Part shown: piece after piece, positions 8,677 through 16,861 of the stretch
How the letters are laid out: the number at the start of each line of letters is the position of its first letter
Numbering within the stretch: position 1 is the first letter of the stretch
NCBI RefSeq assembly: GCF_026672425.1
Contig: NZ_JAPPRC010000004.1
Span: 1 to 64,000 of the forward strand
DNA from: Pannonibacter sp. SL95
GTDB taxonomy: Bacteria; Pseudomonadota; Alphaproteobacteria; Rhizobiales; Stappiaceae
Length of the DNA stretch: 64,000 bases
Direction of reading: 5' to 3'
The notes under the pieces: generated by a model
The model's database searches: none
What the model was told of the DNA's origin: nothing
What the model saw: the letters and a program-made list of their open reading frames with translations, nothing else
Translations under genes and position numbers: made by a program

Positions 8677-9071
8677 CCGCATTTCAGCCTCCGCTCGATC
8701 TGTTTCAGAGCCTCGATCAAAGGCGCGGCTTGTTCGGATGTCAGCCATTCGGGGTTTTCGACGCCAGTTTTCTCGGCAACGAACAACTGCAGCGCCTTTT
8801 TGTAGGGGTGCCGCCAGTAGCCCAGCTCGTCGATCGATTTGGCGAGGGCAAACAGACGGCGCACGAAAGGCTTCTGGGATCCGGCGCGCCAGGACTTGCC
8901 CGCTTGGTCCTTGAACCCAAGCCCGCGCATTTCTGCAAGGATCGCTAGCAGCTCGCGGCCGTTCATGTCTTTGGACGACGCTTTGCCAGTGATCCGAACA
9001 AGCAGCGCACGATACGTCTCGTCATCAAGACCCAATTGCGCTTTGGCAACATGAATGGCAGCGATGCTCAT
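8673..9071 (-). CDS. gemA: GemA-family phage regulator (Mu gp16-like, DUF1018)
   Basis: 132 residues. The start (IHVAKAQLGLDDETYRALLV and ITGKASSKDMNGRELLAILA) is the signature of the GemA/gp16 family of Mu and its relatives, which affects host gene expression and supercoiling during the lytic cycle. It sits between small early genes and mor, as in other Mu-like phages, and overlaps both neighbours by four bases, indicating coupled translation. Confidence 0.85.
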   Translation of the reverse strand: MSIAAIHVAKAQLGLDDETYRALLVRITGKASSKDMNGRELLAILAEMRGLGFKDQAGKSWRAGSQKPFVRRLFALAKSIDELGYWRHPYKKALQLFVAEKTGVENPEWLTSEQAAPLIEALKQIERRLKCG

Positions 9072-9361
9072 GCCATCAACCTCCGGAGTGCGGCGCGGAA
9101 GTCGCGCAGTAGCAACTGGCAGGCTGCGTCGGCGACCTGCTCACGCCCGGCGTCATCAAGCCGGGCGGCTGCATTGGCCATTCGCATTCCAAGAACAACG
9201 GTCAGCAGCCCGAGCCCGTCGACAGGGCTTTCGAGCGCGCTGATGGCCATGGCGACTGTGTTGCCCTCAGTCAGCGTCCTCGCGCCACCAGTAGCGCGAT
9301 CCACTGTATGATCCATCGCTTGGACAATCGGTGTGCTGGCCTGAACCGTGATTGCATCCAT
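9068..9361 (-). CDS. Phage early protein of unknown function
   Basis: 97 residues, start supported by AGGA eight bases upstream and stop overlapping gemA in an ATGA. The sequence is Ala/Leu-rich with one hydrophobic stretch (VDGLGLLTVVLGMRMANAAA) and a helical end (VADAACQLLLRDFRAALRRL). No family recognised. Confidence 0.6.
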   Translation of the reverse strand: MDAITVQASTPIVQAMDHTVDRATGGARTLTEGNTVAMAISALESPVDGLGLLTVVLGMRMANAAARLDDAGREQVADAACQLLLRDFRAALRRLMA

Positions 9362-9563
9362 GGGTGTTATCCTTTGCTACCTGGCGAGCCTCAAGCTCAA
9401 GCCGCATCAGACGTGTGGTGATCGCAGTCAGTTGTTGCTGCAGGTCCGGCATCCGGTGCGCCCGCCAGCGCCGGCGGTAAACGATTGCCAGCAGGTCACA
9501 TCGCTCTTGCCTCAGGCGGTCCGCCTCGTCGCTCAGCTCGCGCGGATCGTCGAGGCGGGCCAT
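9267..9563 (-). CDS. Small helical phage protein, overlapping its downstream neighbour
   Basis: About 98 residues starting MARLDDPREL two bases after the upstream stop. Residues 1-65 look like a coiled coil (DEADRLRQERCDLLAIVYRR and QQLTAITTRLMRLELEARQV). The last 30 residues lie inside the next gene in another frame and look like chance sequence, so a frameshift or a true long overlap is possible. No function recognised. Confidence 0.45.
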   Translation of the reverse strand: MARLDDPRELSDEADRLRQERCDLLAIVYRRRWRAHRMPDLQQQLTAITTRLMRLELEARQVAKDNTHGCNHGSGQHTDCPSDGSYSGSRYWWREDAD

Positions 9564-9564
9564 G

Positions 9565-9798
9565 TCAGTTCCGACCACGCAAATCTTCGATCATCAAGGG
9601 CTTCGCACGTTTGCCTTTTTCGGACTTGTCGGTCACGGTGGCCTGCCTGACCGCCATGTCATCAAGCTCGCGGAGCAAGCTGTAGAGATCGAGAGCGTCC
9701 AAGCATTCGATCTCTACACGGACAATCGACTTGCTACCTTTGACCACTGCGCTGTGACTTTTGAGCCGGCTCTTTTCGCCGACGTAGATCATGGGCAT
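9565..9798 (-). CDS. Small phage protein of unknown function
   Basis: 77 residues with a basic N-terminal half (MIYVGEKSRLKSHSAVVKGS) and the acidic helix DALDLYSLLRELDDMAV. It fits the tight operon, ten bases after the DUF3164 gene and two before the next. No family recognised. Confidence 0.55.
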   Translation of the reverse strand: MPMIYVGEKSRLKSHSAVVKGSKSIVRVEIECLDALDLYSLLRELDDMAVRQATVTDKSEKGKRAKPLMIEDLRGRN

Positions 9799-9807
9799 GA
9801 CGTCACC

Positions 9808-10428
9808 TCACACGCTTGCGATGTCGAGGGAGACGGGCAGGCGGTCTTCACGAACCGGATCGCGCTCATAGACACGCACATATGCCTTGGTGCCGGTCAC
9901 CCGTACCGCATCCGCGATCGCATCCATGGCCCGATGCCAGTCAGCATCCTCGATCGCAAGCCGCCGCAATCCGAGAACCCGTCCTGTCGAAATCTCACCG
10001 GCCTTGTCGACCTGGAAGGCTTGGTCAACAAGCGCACGCAGATTGGCATTTGCACCTTCGGACCAGCGGTGAATACAGCGGTCAATCAGTTCCTTCGCGG
10101 CTTCAAGCTCGCTGCCGAACGAAACATGATCAGCGACAGCAACCACGACCTGCATCGACCCGTCGAATGTGCTGAGGGTGACATTGCCCTTTTTGCCTCC
10201 GCGCGAGACGCCATATTTTTCCGCGATCAGGTCCCGGAATGCCTGCACATCGCCAAATGCGCGGGATTTGAATGCGGCAAGCCGCCGGTTCAGCTCCTTG
10301 GCCTCTGTCACCAGCGATTTGACCAGAGCGTCTTCTTCCTGATGCTCCGGTTTGATGTTGCCGATCGGGATCAGCGCGCCTTTGGCGTCCTGCCAGTAGC
10401 CATCGGGCAGGTTGGATTCAGTGCTCAT
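9808..10428 (-). CDS. DUF3164-family phage early protein
   Basis: 206 residues with the DUF3164 pattern: DGYWQDAKGALIPIGNIKP at the start, a helical centre (LVTEAKELNRRLAAFK), the strand motif NVTLSTFDGSMQVVVAVAD, and RVLGLRRLAIEDADWHRAMD near the end. DUF3164 genes are widespread in the early regions of Mu-like phages. Databases often mislabel them as sulfate transporters, which nothing here supports. Its 3' end is ten bases before the next small gene. Confidence 0.85.
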   Translation of the reverse strand: MSTESNLPDGYWQDAKGALIPIGNIKPEHQEEDALVKSLVTEAKELNRRLAAFKSRAFGDVQAFRDLIAEKYGVSRGGKKGNVTLSTFDGSMQVVVAVADHVSFGSELEAAKELIDRCIHRWSEGANANLRALVDQAFQVDKAGEISTGRVLGLRRLAIEDADWHRAMDAIADAVRVTGTKAYVRVYERDPVREDRLPVSLDIASV

Positions 10429-10846
10429 TTGAAATGTCCTTTTGTGCTGAGATTTTCGGGAGTGAGATGGTCCTCAGGCAGCGCTCGGCATCGATCAGCT
10501 GACGTCGCTCCGGCGGCGGATCGCCCATCAACAGGGCGGTCGTGTCGCGGCAGGCCGGTGCGGCCAGATCGTCGAGGTCGATGTCCCGGCGGATTGTGTA
10601 GCGCCGCAGCACCCGTGCCTTCGGGACACGCTTTTCGACTGCCTTGGCCGGTTGTGGGGGCGCCAGCAGCGGCCCCACCCAGTATTCGTTGCGGCACAGA
10701 TTGCGCGCACGGCGTAGCGTCGCCGCCACATCGTCATGCCGGCGATCGAGCGCGACGGCGATGTCCATGATGCTCTCGCCGATGACACGCAAACCGATGG
10801 CACGGGCAAGATCGTCGAGTACCCAAGCGCGGTTGAAATGGTTCAT
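10418..10846 (-). CDS. Phage early protein of unknown function
   Basis: 142 residues. The N-terminal half could form a helix-turn-helix-like fold (DDLARAIGLRVIGESIMDIA, RRHDDVAATLRRARN); the second half is basic and proline-rich. It overlaps both neighbours by a few bases. No family recognised. Confidence 0.6.
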   Translation of the reverse strand: MNHFNRAWVLDDLARAIGLRVIGESIMDIAVALDRRHDDVAATLRRARNLCRNEYWVGPLLAPPQPAKAVEKRVPKARVLRRYTIRRDIDLDDLAAPACRDTTALLMGDPPPERRQLIDAERCLRTISLPKISAQKDISNEH

Positions 10847-11115
10847 GCCATACCTCCCGGTCCGTCGACCTCTCCCGCAAGGCTCGCTCGAGCGCGCGGG
10901 GTGAACAGCACCACGTTCGATCCTGCGAGCTGCTCAGCGGTAAGTTGCGCAAGCCTTGCTGCCTGTTCCGCCTCCAGGTCCTGAGCTGCGATGATGCAGC
11001 TCGCCAGCGCCCGATCGAGCAGATCTGCGAGGGTTGCGTGCATAGACAAGGAGCCGTCGCTGGAGCGGACGAAAGCCACGCTATTGCGTACGATCAGCAG
11101 GTGATGGCTCAGCAT
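10843..11115 (-). CDS. Phage early protein of unknown function
   Basis: 90 residues with a long helical centre (LLDRALASCIIAAQDLEAEQ) and a short tail. The start overlaps the upstream stop by seven bases and the stop overlaps the next start by four, so the gene fits the operon. No family recognised. Confidence 0.55.
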   Translation of the reverse strand: MLSHHLLIVRNSVAFVRSSDGSLSMHATLADLLDRALASCIIAAQDLEAEQAARLAQLTAEQLAGSNVVLFTPRARASLAGEVDGPGGMA

Positions 11116-11462
11116 GCCTCATCCTCCTTTGCGTGATTGGGATTGAGTGGGCAGCCCTTGCAGGCGATCCAGTGCTTCAGGGCTTTGGCGTCTGACATCG
11201 GCATGGCCAGCTCTGCATGCGACCTGCAGATGTTGCGGCTGATATCCAGCTTCAGATGCGGACAGCGGACGCGGTCTGAGAACACCGAAAGGGCGCGGTC
11301 CTCGAACCTGTCGACACGGCCTCCGACCGCCGCATAGCGGCCCGAAAGATAGAGGCTCACCATCGTTCGGCTGACGCCAAGAAGCTCCGCAACGGCCTTT
11401 TTCGACCCAAGCCGTTCGACCTGTTCAGCAACAAGGTCTCTGACAGTCAGGCTCATCGGCAT
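11109..11462 (-). CDS. Phage helix-turn-helix protein with a cysteine-rich C-terminus
   Basis: 117 residues. Residues about 5-45 form a helix-turn-helix (VEQVERLGSKKAVAELLGVS then RTMVSLYLSGRY). The C-terminal half has five cysteines and two histidines (CPH, CRSH, CKGC and a final Cys), suggesting a metal-binding or iron-sulfur module. This pairing is seen in early regions of alphaproteobacterial Mu-like phages and is likely a DNA-binding regulator. Confidence 0.7.
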   Translation of the reverse strand: MPMSLTVRDLVAEQVERLGSKKAVAELLGVSRTMVSLYLSGRYAAVGGRVDRFEDRALSVFSDRVRCPHLKLDISRNICRSHAELAMPMSDAKALKHWIACKGCPLNPNHAKEDEAC

Positions 11463-12046
11463 GGCACAACCTCGCCGGCATCTCCAAGATTATGGTCAAA
11501 GAGATCGTGCTTCGAAGGTCGCCAGACAGGAGCAACCGGACCGGTATCCCGCAAGAGCCGGTATCGCTTGAACCCGTTGGATGTCTGCTTCGTGCCGCGT
11601 GCGCGGACAGGCAGTTCCGCGACATAGCCCGCCCGGACCAGCGACTTCAGATATCTTTGCAGGTTGCTAGCGGCGTTTTTCTCCGAGCCGTCGCAACCGG
11701 CCATTACGAGGTCGCCGATTGTGAAGGCTCCGCCCATTCGCATGGCATTCCAGGCGCGTTGCCGCAGCGTGCCCGTTTGTGGGGCCCGGCATCTCCCTCG
11801 ATCCGGCCGGATCGGACCGGAACTGATGACGCGGCCGCTGGCAGCAGCCGCGCGCCCATCGGCCGTCAGCTGATAACAACCGACTTCGATACGCTCCATC
11901 AGGCCGCGCATGATCAGCATGCCAGCCCCATCCGAGATCTGGCGCCGGGAGAGGGGCAGCCGCGCATCAAGGTCGTCGATCGTCCGGCAGGCACCATCGC
12001 CAAGAGCGTGCAGCAAGGTCGTTGGAACTGTTCCTGGGACCATCAC
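11453..12046 (-). CDS. Phage early protein with two winged-helix-like halves
   Basis: 197 residues. Residues about 10-70 read as a winged helix (CRTIDDLDARLPLSRRQISD, ADGRAAAASG), and residues about 90-165 as a second one (GGAFTIGDLVMAGC, ASNLQRYLKSLVRAGYVAEL, FKRYRLLRDTG). It lies right after the MuB-like ATPase. A regulatory or DNA-binding role is inferred from the fold alone. Confidence 0.65.
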   Translation of the reverse strand: MMVPGTVPTTLLHALGDGACRTIDDLDARLPLSRRQISDGAGMLIMRGLMERIEVGCYQLTADGRAAAASGRVISSGPIRPDRGRCRAPQTGTLRQRAWNAMRMGGAFTIGDLVMAGCDGSEKNAASNLQRYLKSLVRAGYVAELPVRARGTKQTSNGFKRYRLLRDTGPVAPVWRPSKHDLFDHNLGDAGEVVPCR

Positions 12047-12095
12047 AGACCTCCCGGAACACGGATCGGCCGGTTGGAGGCACGGTCATTCAGGA

Positions 12096-12809
12096 TCACT
12101 TGCCCGGCCATGTCTGCGATCCCCAGCCCCCGGGACCTGGATCATTGCGCAGGCCGAACCGCTCGATGTTGGCGATGGCTTCAAGTATTTCCCGGTTGAA
12201 CCCCGAGGACGCCTTGAGCACGAAGTCCAGCAAGTCATCAGCGACCGCCACTTCACAGCGCAACTGGATCAGCGCGCGGACATCATCGCGGCTGGCCTTC
12301 TCGAAACGGACTTTCTGAGACACGCGGCTGGCGACCTGGGGGAAGCGGGCCAGATTGTCATTGACCTTGCCCATGCCAACAAGGATTGTCGGCAGCTCGA
12401 TCATGTCCGAGATGTCGCGGATGGTCTCCAGGATGGCGGACTTCGACGACACATGATCCGCCTCGTCGATGACGAGGCCGAAGCTCATGTTCTCAAGCGC
12501 AGCCGACGCTTGCCGTCCGGCGAGTTCTTCCAGCGCCTTGGCGTATTTCTTCTGAAACGCATGGGGAGGGTTGACCCGCAGCGTATCCAGAAGCTCGTTC
12601 ATGAACCAGCTTGGCGTCCATTCCTTCTTGGCCCTCAGATACACGCTGCCCGTTCGCGCAACCCAGTGTTTCAGGGTTGTTGTCTTGCCCAGCCCTGGCA
12701 GACCATCGACGACCACCAGACAGGCCTCATCAGCGCCGCGCTGGTTGAGTGCTGTCAGGGCAGACAGAAACCGCTTCACGTTGTCGGTCTCGACAAAGAC
12801 ATTCCGCAT
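12096..12809 (-). CDS. MuB-like transposition ATPase
   Basis: 237 residues, AAA+ ATPase. Walker A is GLPGLGKTT (about residues 37-45), Walker B is FGLVIDEADHV (about residue 110), and sensor-type residues follow (TILVGMGKVND). Such proteins pick target DNA and activate the MuA transposase. The gene follows the transposase by 38 bases, as in Mu. It is shorter than Mu B (about 312 residues), which is common in alphaproteobacterial relatives, where the N-terminal helix-turn-helix is missing. Confidence 0.9.
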   Translation of the reverse strand: MRNVFVETDNVKRFLSALTALNQRGADEACLVVVDGLPGLGKTTTLKHWVARTGSVYLRAKKEWTPSWFMNELLDTLRVNPPHAFQKKYAKALEELAGRQASAALENMSFGLVIDEADHVSSKSAILETIRDISDMIELPTILVGMGKVNDNLARFPQVASRVSQKVRFEKASRDDVRALIQLRCEVAVADDLLDFVLKASSGFNREILEAIANIERFGLRNDPGPGGWGSQTWPGK

Positions 12810-12847
12810 CTGCTAACTTCCTTGTTGTAAGTGTTCAGGTTTACCTG

Positions 12848-15070
12848 TCAGGCAGCGGCGCGCAGCACATCCCTCAATGCGTCCACGTCGACACCTGACA
12901 GGCGGAACAGGTCCAGATCAGTCCTGCGGGAGAGGCATCCCCGCAGGACTTTTTTCTGGTTTTCGGTAAGGCACTCGGGGCTCTCGACGGCAAACGCAGC
13001 CAGGTCGACGTCGCTTGCAAAGACCCGTCGTTTTGCCGGCCCGGCAGGTTGCTCAACCTCCGGCGCGCCTTCGATCAACACCAGACCGCGATCATCTTCC
13101 CGCTTGTTGGCCTGACCATCGACTAGCGGTTCGCGCCATTCACTGCCTGCTGCTGTGCAGGGCAGTGTCCGGGAGGACTGATCATCGGAGGCTTCAAGAA
13201 GGAGCGTCGACCGGAGCTGTTGTTCGATGCGGTCTGCTTTCTGGCCAACCAGGCGCAGCTGGGCGTTGGCACGCCGCTCGATGGCCGCATCCTCAAAGGA
13301 CTTGGGCACATAGCGCGCTTCATTGCCGGCAAACGCCGCGACGCAGATCAAGCGGCCCGGCAATTCAGTGCCGTCGACCTTGTCGATTTCCCGGACCCAG
13401 ACCTTGGAACCGTCCTTGATGTCGATGCCGACAGCGACCTTCATCCCGTGATAAGGGGTGAGATCCAGGTGGAAATACGTGTTTGTGTTCCACTCGATCA
13501 GGCAGCGGCGGACCGTCCGCACGACATGGGGCCGGAACAGTTCATCAGCCTCACCATGCGCCACATGGACCGGTTCAAACCCTTGCTCGATATGGCGCTG
13601 CCAGCATTCGTTCGGCGACATGTGCCGTTCACGGCCTGTCTCCGCGTCGCGGATCTTGGGCAATCCGGTATGGGGCTGCTCGTTGTAGGCATCAATGACC
13701 GCTTGGCAGACCTCCAGGAAACGCTCCCATCCCATCAGGTCAGGACTTGAACCGGACGTGGCCACGTCGCGGCGTGTCGACGTGAAGACGCGTTTGCGCG
13801 CCTCCCGGTCCATGTCCCGGCCCACATAAGTAGGCAGCTTACGGGCCAGCGGGTTCCACACGGACCCGTTGAACCGTTCGATGATGCCGCGCGCCTGGCT
13901 ATTGTAGGCGCGTGAGTGCATCTTGGTGATCCCGAGCTGCCCCAGCATCCCGGTCACATCGCCGTCCAATGTCTTGTTCTTGTAGCCCGGCCCATTGTCG
14001 ACGTAGAAGATCGCCGGAATGCCGTGCGCGCAGGACGCCATGCGCAGTGCATCGGCAACGGCAATGCAGTTCTCCTTCAAGGACACGGAAAACCCGACGC
14101 ATTTGCGCGTGGCCACATCCAGCACCGAAGTCAGCTCCGGGCGGAAAGGCTGTCCTGTCAGAAGATGCGCGATCTCGGCATCAAAGGTCTTTCCATCCGC
14201 CGTGTAGACGGACGTCGGCATCAGATCATCGGTGCTGCGGCTGACATAGGCGAGCCGGGCTTTAAGCGCCTGCGCACCCTCTCGCCCGCGATGACGATCT
14301 ACGGCACCAAGTTTCGCAAGTGCTGTCCTTACCTGCTTTGCGCTCGGCGCCAGTGACGGATCGGCAAGGGTCCGGGTATAGTCAGCAAGAGCCTCTGCAA
14401 CTGTTGGCTTCGCCGGACGCGCATAGAACTTCAAGAACCCTGGAAACCAGGGCAGGTCCTGGATCGGCACCGCCGCCTTCTTCTGCTTGGGCGCAAGCGC
14501 GCGAATGCCGTCCTGCCTCGCCGAGAACCACAGATACAGCGTTCTGAGCGACAGGCCGCTCTTGCGGTCAAGCGCAAGGCCGCAAGCGGTGATCAGGGCA
14601 GGATAATCAGCCTCATGCCGGTCGCCGGCGTCACTCGTCGCCATACCCTTGCGGGCAAGGTCCAGGTCCGACAGCAACTGCAGTGACGCCTGCCGTTGTG
14701 TCAGGTCATGCGCAATCATACGGCGCTCGATTTCCATGAGCAGGCTGGCCCGCGCCTGCATCATCAGGATCTGCCGTGCGTTAGGTGCGACCAGGGCGCC
14801 CGCCGGCTCCCCGGTCAGTGCCCCTTGATTTTGCACAGCCAGTGCCTCCAGCGCCCGGCTTGCCTGGCGCCGCTCCAGCTCTGCCCTTGCGGGCTCGGGC
14901 AACACGGCGACGCTGTACTCGAAACCGCCACCCCGGCCTTCGCGCTGTCTTGCGCAGCCGTCCAGCGCCGCCCAATTCTCCCGTGCGGCGAGGTCGTTGA
15001 TTTTTTGTTTCGTACTTGGCAATCCCGGCAACGCCAGCTCCGCCAGTTCCCGCGCGGTGTACCAGCTCAT
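12848..15070 (-). CDS. MuA-type DDE transposase of the prophage
   Basis: 740 residues. The start MSWYTARELAELALPGLPST matches the MuA enhancer-binding N-terminal domain (residues about 1-65), so the ATG at 15070, overlapping the upstream stop, was chosen. The catalytic core has aspartate 292 (ADGKTFDAE), aspartate 358 (FYVDNGPGYKNK) and glutamate 398 (GIIERFNG); the 66-residue D-D spacing is close to Mu A. It carries out integration and replicative transposition together with the MuB-like ATPase. The frame is intact, so the enzyme itself is not visibly damaged. Confidence 0.95.
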   Translation of the reverse strand: MSWYTARELAELALPGLPSTKQKINDLAARENWAALDGCARQREGRGGGFEYSVAVLPEPARAELERRQASRALEALAVQNQGALTGEPAGALVAPNARQILMMQARASLLMEIERRMIAHDLTQRQASLQLLSDLDLARKGMATSDAGDRHEADYPALITACGLALDRKSGLSLRTLYLWFSARQDGIRALAPKQKKAAVPIQDLPWFPGFLKFYARPAKPTVAEALADYTRTLADPSLAPSAKQVRTALAKLGAVDRHRGREGAQALKARLAYVSRSTDDLMPTSVYTADGKTFDAEIAHLLTGQPFRPELTSVLDVATRKCVGFSVSLKENCIAVADALRMASCAHGIPAIFYVDNGPGYKNKTLDGDVTGMLGQLGITKMHSRAYNSQARGIIERFNGSVWNPLARKLPTYVGRDMDREARKRVFTSTRRDVATSGSSPDLMGWERFLEVCQAVIDAYNEQPHTGLPKIRDAETGRERHMSPNECWQRHIEQGFEPVHVAHGEADELFRPHVVRTVRRCLIEWNTNTYFHLDLTPYHGMKVAVGIDIKDGSKVWVREIDKVDGTELPGRLICVAAFAGNEARYVPKSFEDAAIERRANAQLRLVGQKADRIEQQLRSTLLLEASDDQSSRTLPCTAAGSEWREPLVDGQANKREDDRGLVLIEGAPEVEQPAGPAKRRVFASDVDLAAFAVESPECLTENQKKVLRGCLSRRTDLDLFRLSGVDVDALRDVLRAAA

Positions 15071-15621
15071 GACCGGCCTCCACGGCGCAGACGGTAGACC
15101 CACAGCACGAAAGGATGATACGGAATGGCACTCGGCGGCAGGTCGCCCTTCAACGCCGCTTCGAGGTCATCCCATGTATGTATCAGCGTCCGCAAATGCC
15201 GCCGCAGGCGTTGCACATGAACTGCAAGACCTGCTTGCCAGAGAAGAGTTTCAACCCTTCCTGGCCCCTCTAGGGGCAGCAGGTTCAGCCGCCGCCGCGC
15301 AAGGTAGTCTTTACGCCACCTTTCGATCACAAGCCCCTCTTCTGAAAGAGGTTCTGGGTGCTCCGCCGCCCGGTCGAACGAAGCGTCTTGCCCGGCTGCC
15401 CCTTGAACAGCGGTTCTGGGTGATTGCGGCCGCGGCTGAAATGGCGTTTCAGGCTGCAGATGTCCTGGAGACACTGCACCGGACAGAGATCTGTCATCCG
15501 CTGAAACCGCGCGCGGACCTGATTGCAGCGGCATATGATGTGATGACAGCGCCGTTGCGCCGCAGGCATTACATGTGGCCGTTCCCGTGCCCCTTGCCGG
15601 GGGAAGATGAGTGAAGGTCAT
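15067..15621 (-). CDS. Phage early protein of unknown function
   Basis: About 184 residues from an ATG overlapping the upstream stop; the stop overlaps the transposase start as ATGA. These couplings are the main support. It shows a cysteine pair (CNACG, about residue 19), a proline-rich centre and a basic helical end (RWRKDYLARRRLNLLP, VHVQRLRRHLRTLIHTWDDL). Third-position GC is low for this genome. A long plus-strand frame overlaps it and has a comparably plausible protein composition, so the call is uncertain. Confidence 0.45.
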   Translation of the reverse strand: MTFTHLPPARGTGTATCNACGATALSSHHMPLQSGPRAVSADDRSLSGAVSPGHLQPETPFQPRPQSPRTAVQGAAGQDASFDRAAEHPEPLSEEGLVIERWRKDYLARRRLNLLPLEGPGRVETLLWQAGLAVHVQRLRRHLRTLIHTWDDLEAALKGDLPPSAIPYHPFVLWVYRLRRGGRS

Positions 15622-16076
15622 TTCCGTGATCTCCATTCCGCATCGCTTGCCGATATGAACCGGTCCAGCCGCTCGCGTGTCTCGATCGCCAGCTCCCGTT
15701 CGATCAGCGACCGGTACTTGCGGTCGACAACGAGGAACGGCGTATCGCTGAGCAGCTCGTTGAGCATTTCCGGACTGTTCAGGAGCTTCACCAGCGCAAT
15801 CAGGCGGTAGGCGCCGATGTTGCTCTTGTCCCGGGCCTCCGAGGCCCAGGCATCCAGACTGTCCCGGCTGATGTCTTCGCCGAGATAGGCCGAAAGCTCT
15901 GCCGCGATCTCGTCGCGGCTCCGCCCGTCTTCCTTCATCGCCTCGGCAAGCACCCGGCAGACCTTGCCTGCCAGTGTCGCAGCCCGCACACGCTGTGCGT
16001 CAAACCGGGCCTCGACCTGCGGCGGCTCCCAGGACAGAAGATCCACTGTCAGCGTGTCTCTCCGTGCTTTGGCCAT
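15618..16076 (-). CDS. Conserved-looking phage early protein, function unknown
   Basis: 152 residues, start supported by GGAGG 12 bases upstream. It is charged and helical (VRAATLAGKVCRVLAEAMKE, RSRDEIAAELSAYLGEDISR) and contains LDAWASEARDKSNIGAYRLI. The middle resembles a helix-turn-helix with a following helical bundle; a role in early regulation or replication is only inferred from position, between ner and the transposase. Confidence 0.65.
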   Translation of the reverse strand: MAKARRDTLTVDLLSWEPPQVEARFDAQRVRAATLAGKVCRVLAEAMKEDGRSRDEIAAELSAYLGEDISRDSLDAWASEARDKSNIGAYRLIALVKLLNSPEMLNELLSDTPFLVVDRKYRSLIERELAIETRERLDRFISASDAEWRSRK

Positions 16077-16162
16077 GGCTCAGCCGCGCCTCCGCTTGTT
16101 GCTAAACTGCGGAACATTTCCGTTAGCCATGTCTCGCGAATCGCAGTCAGCTAATCGGGCTC

Positions 16163-16196
16163 GGTCGCGGGGCCAGTGACAGCCGGCCCCGTGACC
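16163..16196. other. Strong hairpin in the early-region gap
   Basis: An inverted repeat GGTCGCGGGGCC / GGCCCCGTGACC with a 10-nt loop, 12-bp arms with one mismatch, lies in the 160-bp gap between the minus-strand gene ending at 15618 and the plus-strand gene starting at 16237. There is no T-run, so a factor-dependent terminator, attenuator or operator are all possible. Confidence 0.45.
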
Positions 16197-16236
16197 TGTC
16201 ACATCCACGCAACCGACATACGCGGAGTGAATTCCG

Positions 16237-16554
16237 ATGAAGACGTTCGAAAGCCACATGAAACTGTTTGGTGTGTCCGTCGACTTTCCCGGTCGGCCAT
16301 ATCCTGATGAACGGCAGTTCAGAAACGTCCGTGTCCGCGTCCAGCTGATCGACGATGCCGATCCGCAGAAGAACGATGGGACGCTGACAATCGAGTTCCG
16401 GATGCATATCGACGACGCAATGCCAGTAGTCGATGCGGAAAGGAACGCAATGGAAGTCGCGGCGCAGCACATGATCAAGGCGGGCGAAACGATCATTAAA
16501 AGTCCAGCCTCCGGGCTTCTGCGGCCGAAGACAGCCTCGCAGAGATTTGGGTGA
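16237..16554 (+). CDS. Plus-strand small phage protein inside the minus-strand early region
   Basis: 105 residues, start with a GGAG-like site nine bases upstream. The protein-like composition and high third-position GC (VRVRVQLIDDADPQKNDGTL, MHIDDAMPVVDAERNAMEVA) support this frame over its antisense. It runs against the early operon and its 3' end overlaps the neighbouring gene's 3' end by 58 bases. No family recognised. It may be a separately expressed gene or a regulator acting partly by antisense transcription. Confidence 0.6.
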   Translation: MKTFESHMKLFGVSVDFPGRPYPDERQFRNVRVRVQLIDDADPQKNDGTLTIEFRMHIDDAMPVVDAERNAMEVAAQHMIKAGETIIKSPASGLLRPKTASQRFG

Positions 16555-16861
16555 CCTGGAGCTGAAGGCGCGATAGCATCCTCATGATCTCATCGGTGTT
16601 GCACCCTCGACCGGCTTCGGACTGGCATGACCCTGCGCCCTGATCAGATCCCCACCCTAACCCAAACCATGTCTGAAGCTCTGAATGAGTTCCTTCAGGA
16701 GCACGGTCAGGCGCGGCATTGATCGAACCGGCTTCGAGGCGCTCCAGCTTCATCAAGAGGACCTCGACCCGCCGCCAGTCGGCGCTCGTCCGGATACCCA
16801 GTCCGTCAGAGATCTCGATATGCCTCCTCACGAAGGCAAGGGCTTTGGTGATGTCAGACAT
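16496..16861 (-). CDS. Small phage early protein, function unknown
   Basis: 121 residues from MSDITKALAF, overlapping the upstream gene by eight bases. The first 55 residues are helical (VRRHIEISDGLGIRTSADWR, RVEVLLMKLERL); the end is a short coiled coil (DEIMRMLSRLQLQVTQISAR). No family recognised. Confidence 0.55.
   Translation of the reverse strand: MSDITKALAFVRRHIEISDGLGIRTSADWRRVEVLLMKLERLEAGSINAAPDRAPEGTHSELQTWFGLGWGSDQGAGSCQSEAGRGCNTDEIMRMLSRLQLQVTQISARLSSAAEARRLDF

Noticed and set aside
16080-16130. 16-codon minus ORF MANGNVPQFSNKRRRG
   Set aside because: Its GGAGG is better read as the ribosome binding site of the next gene; too short to support.
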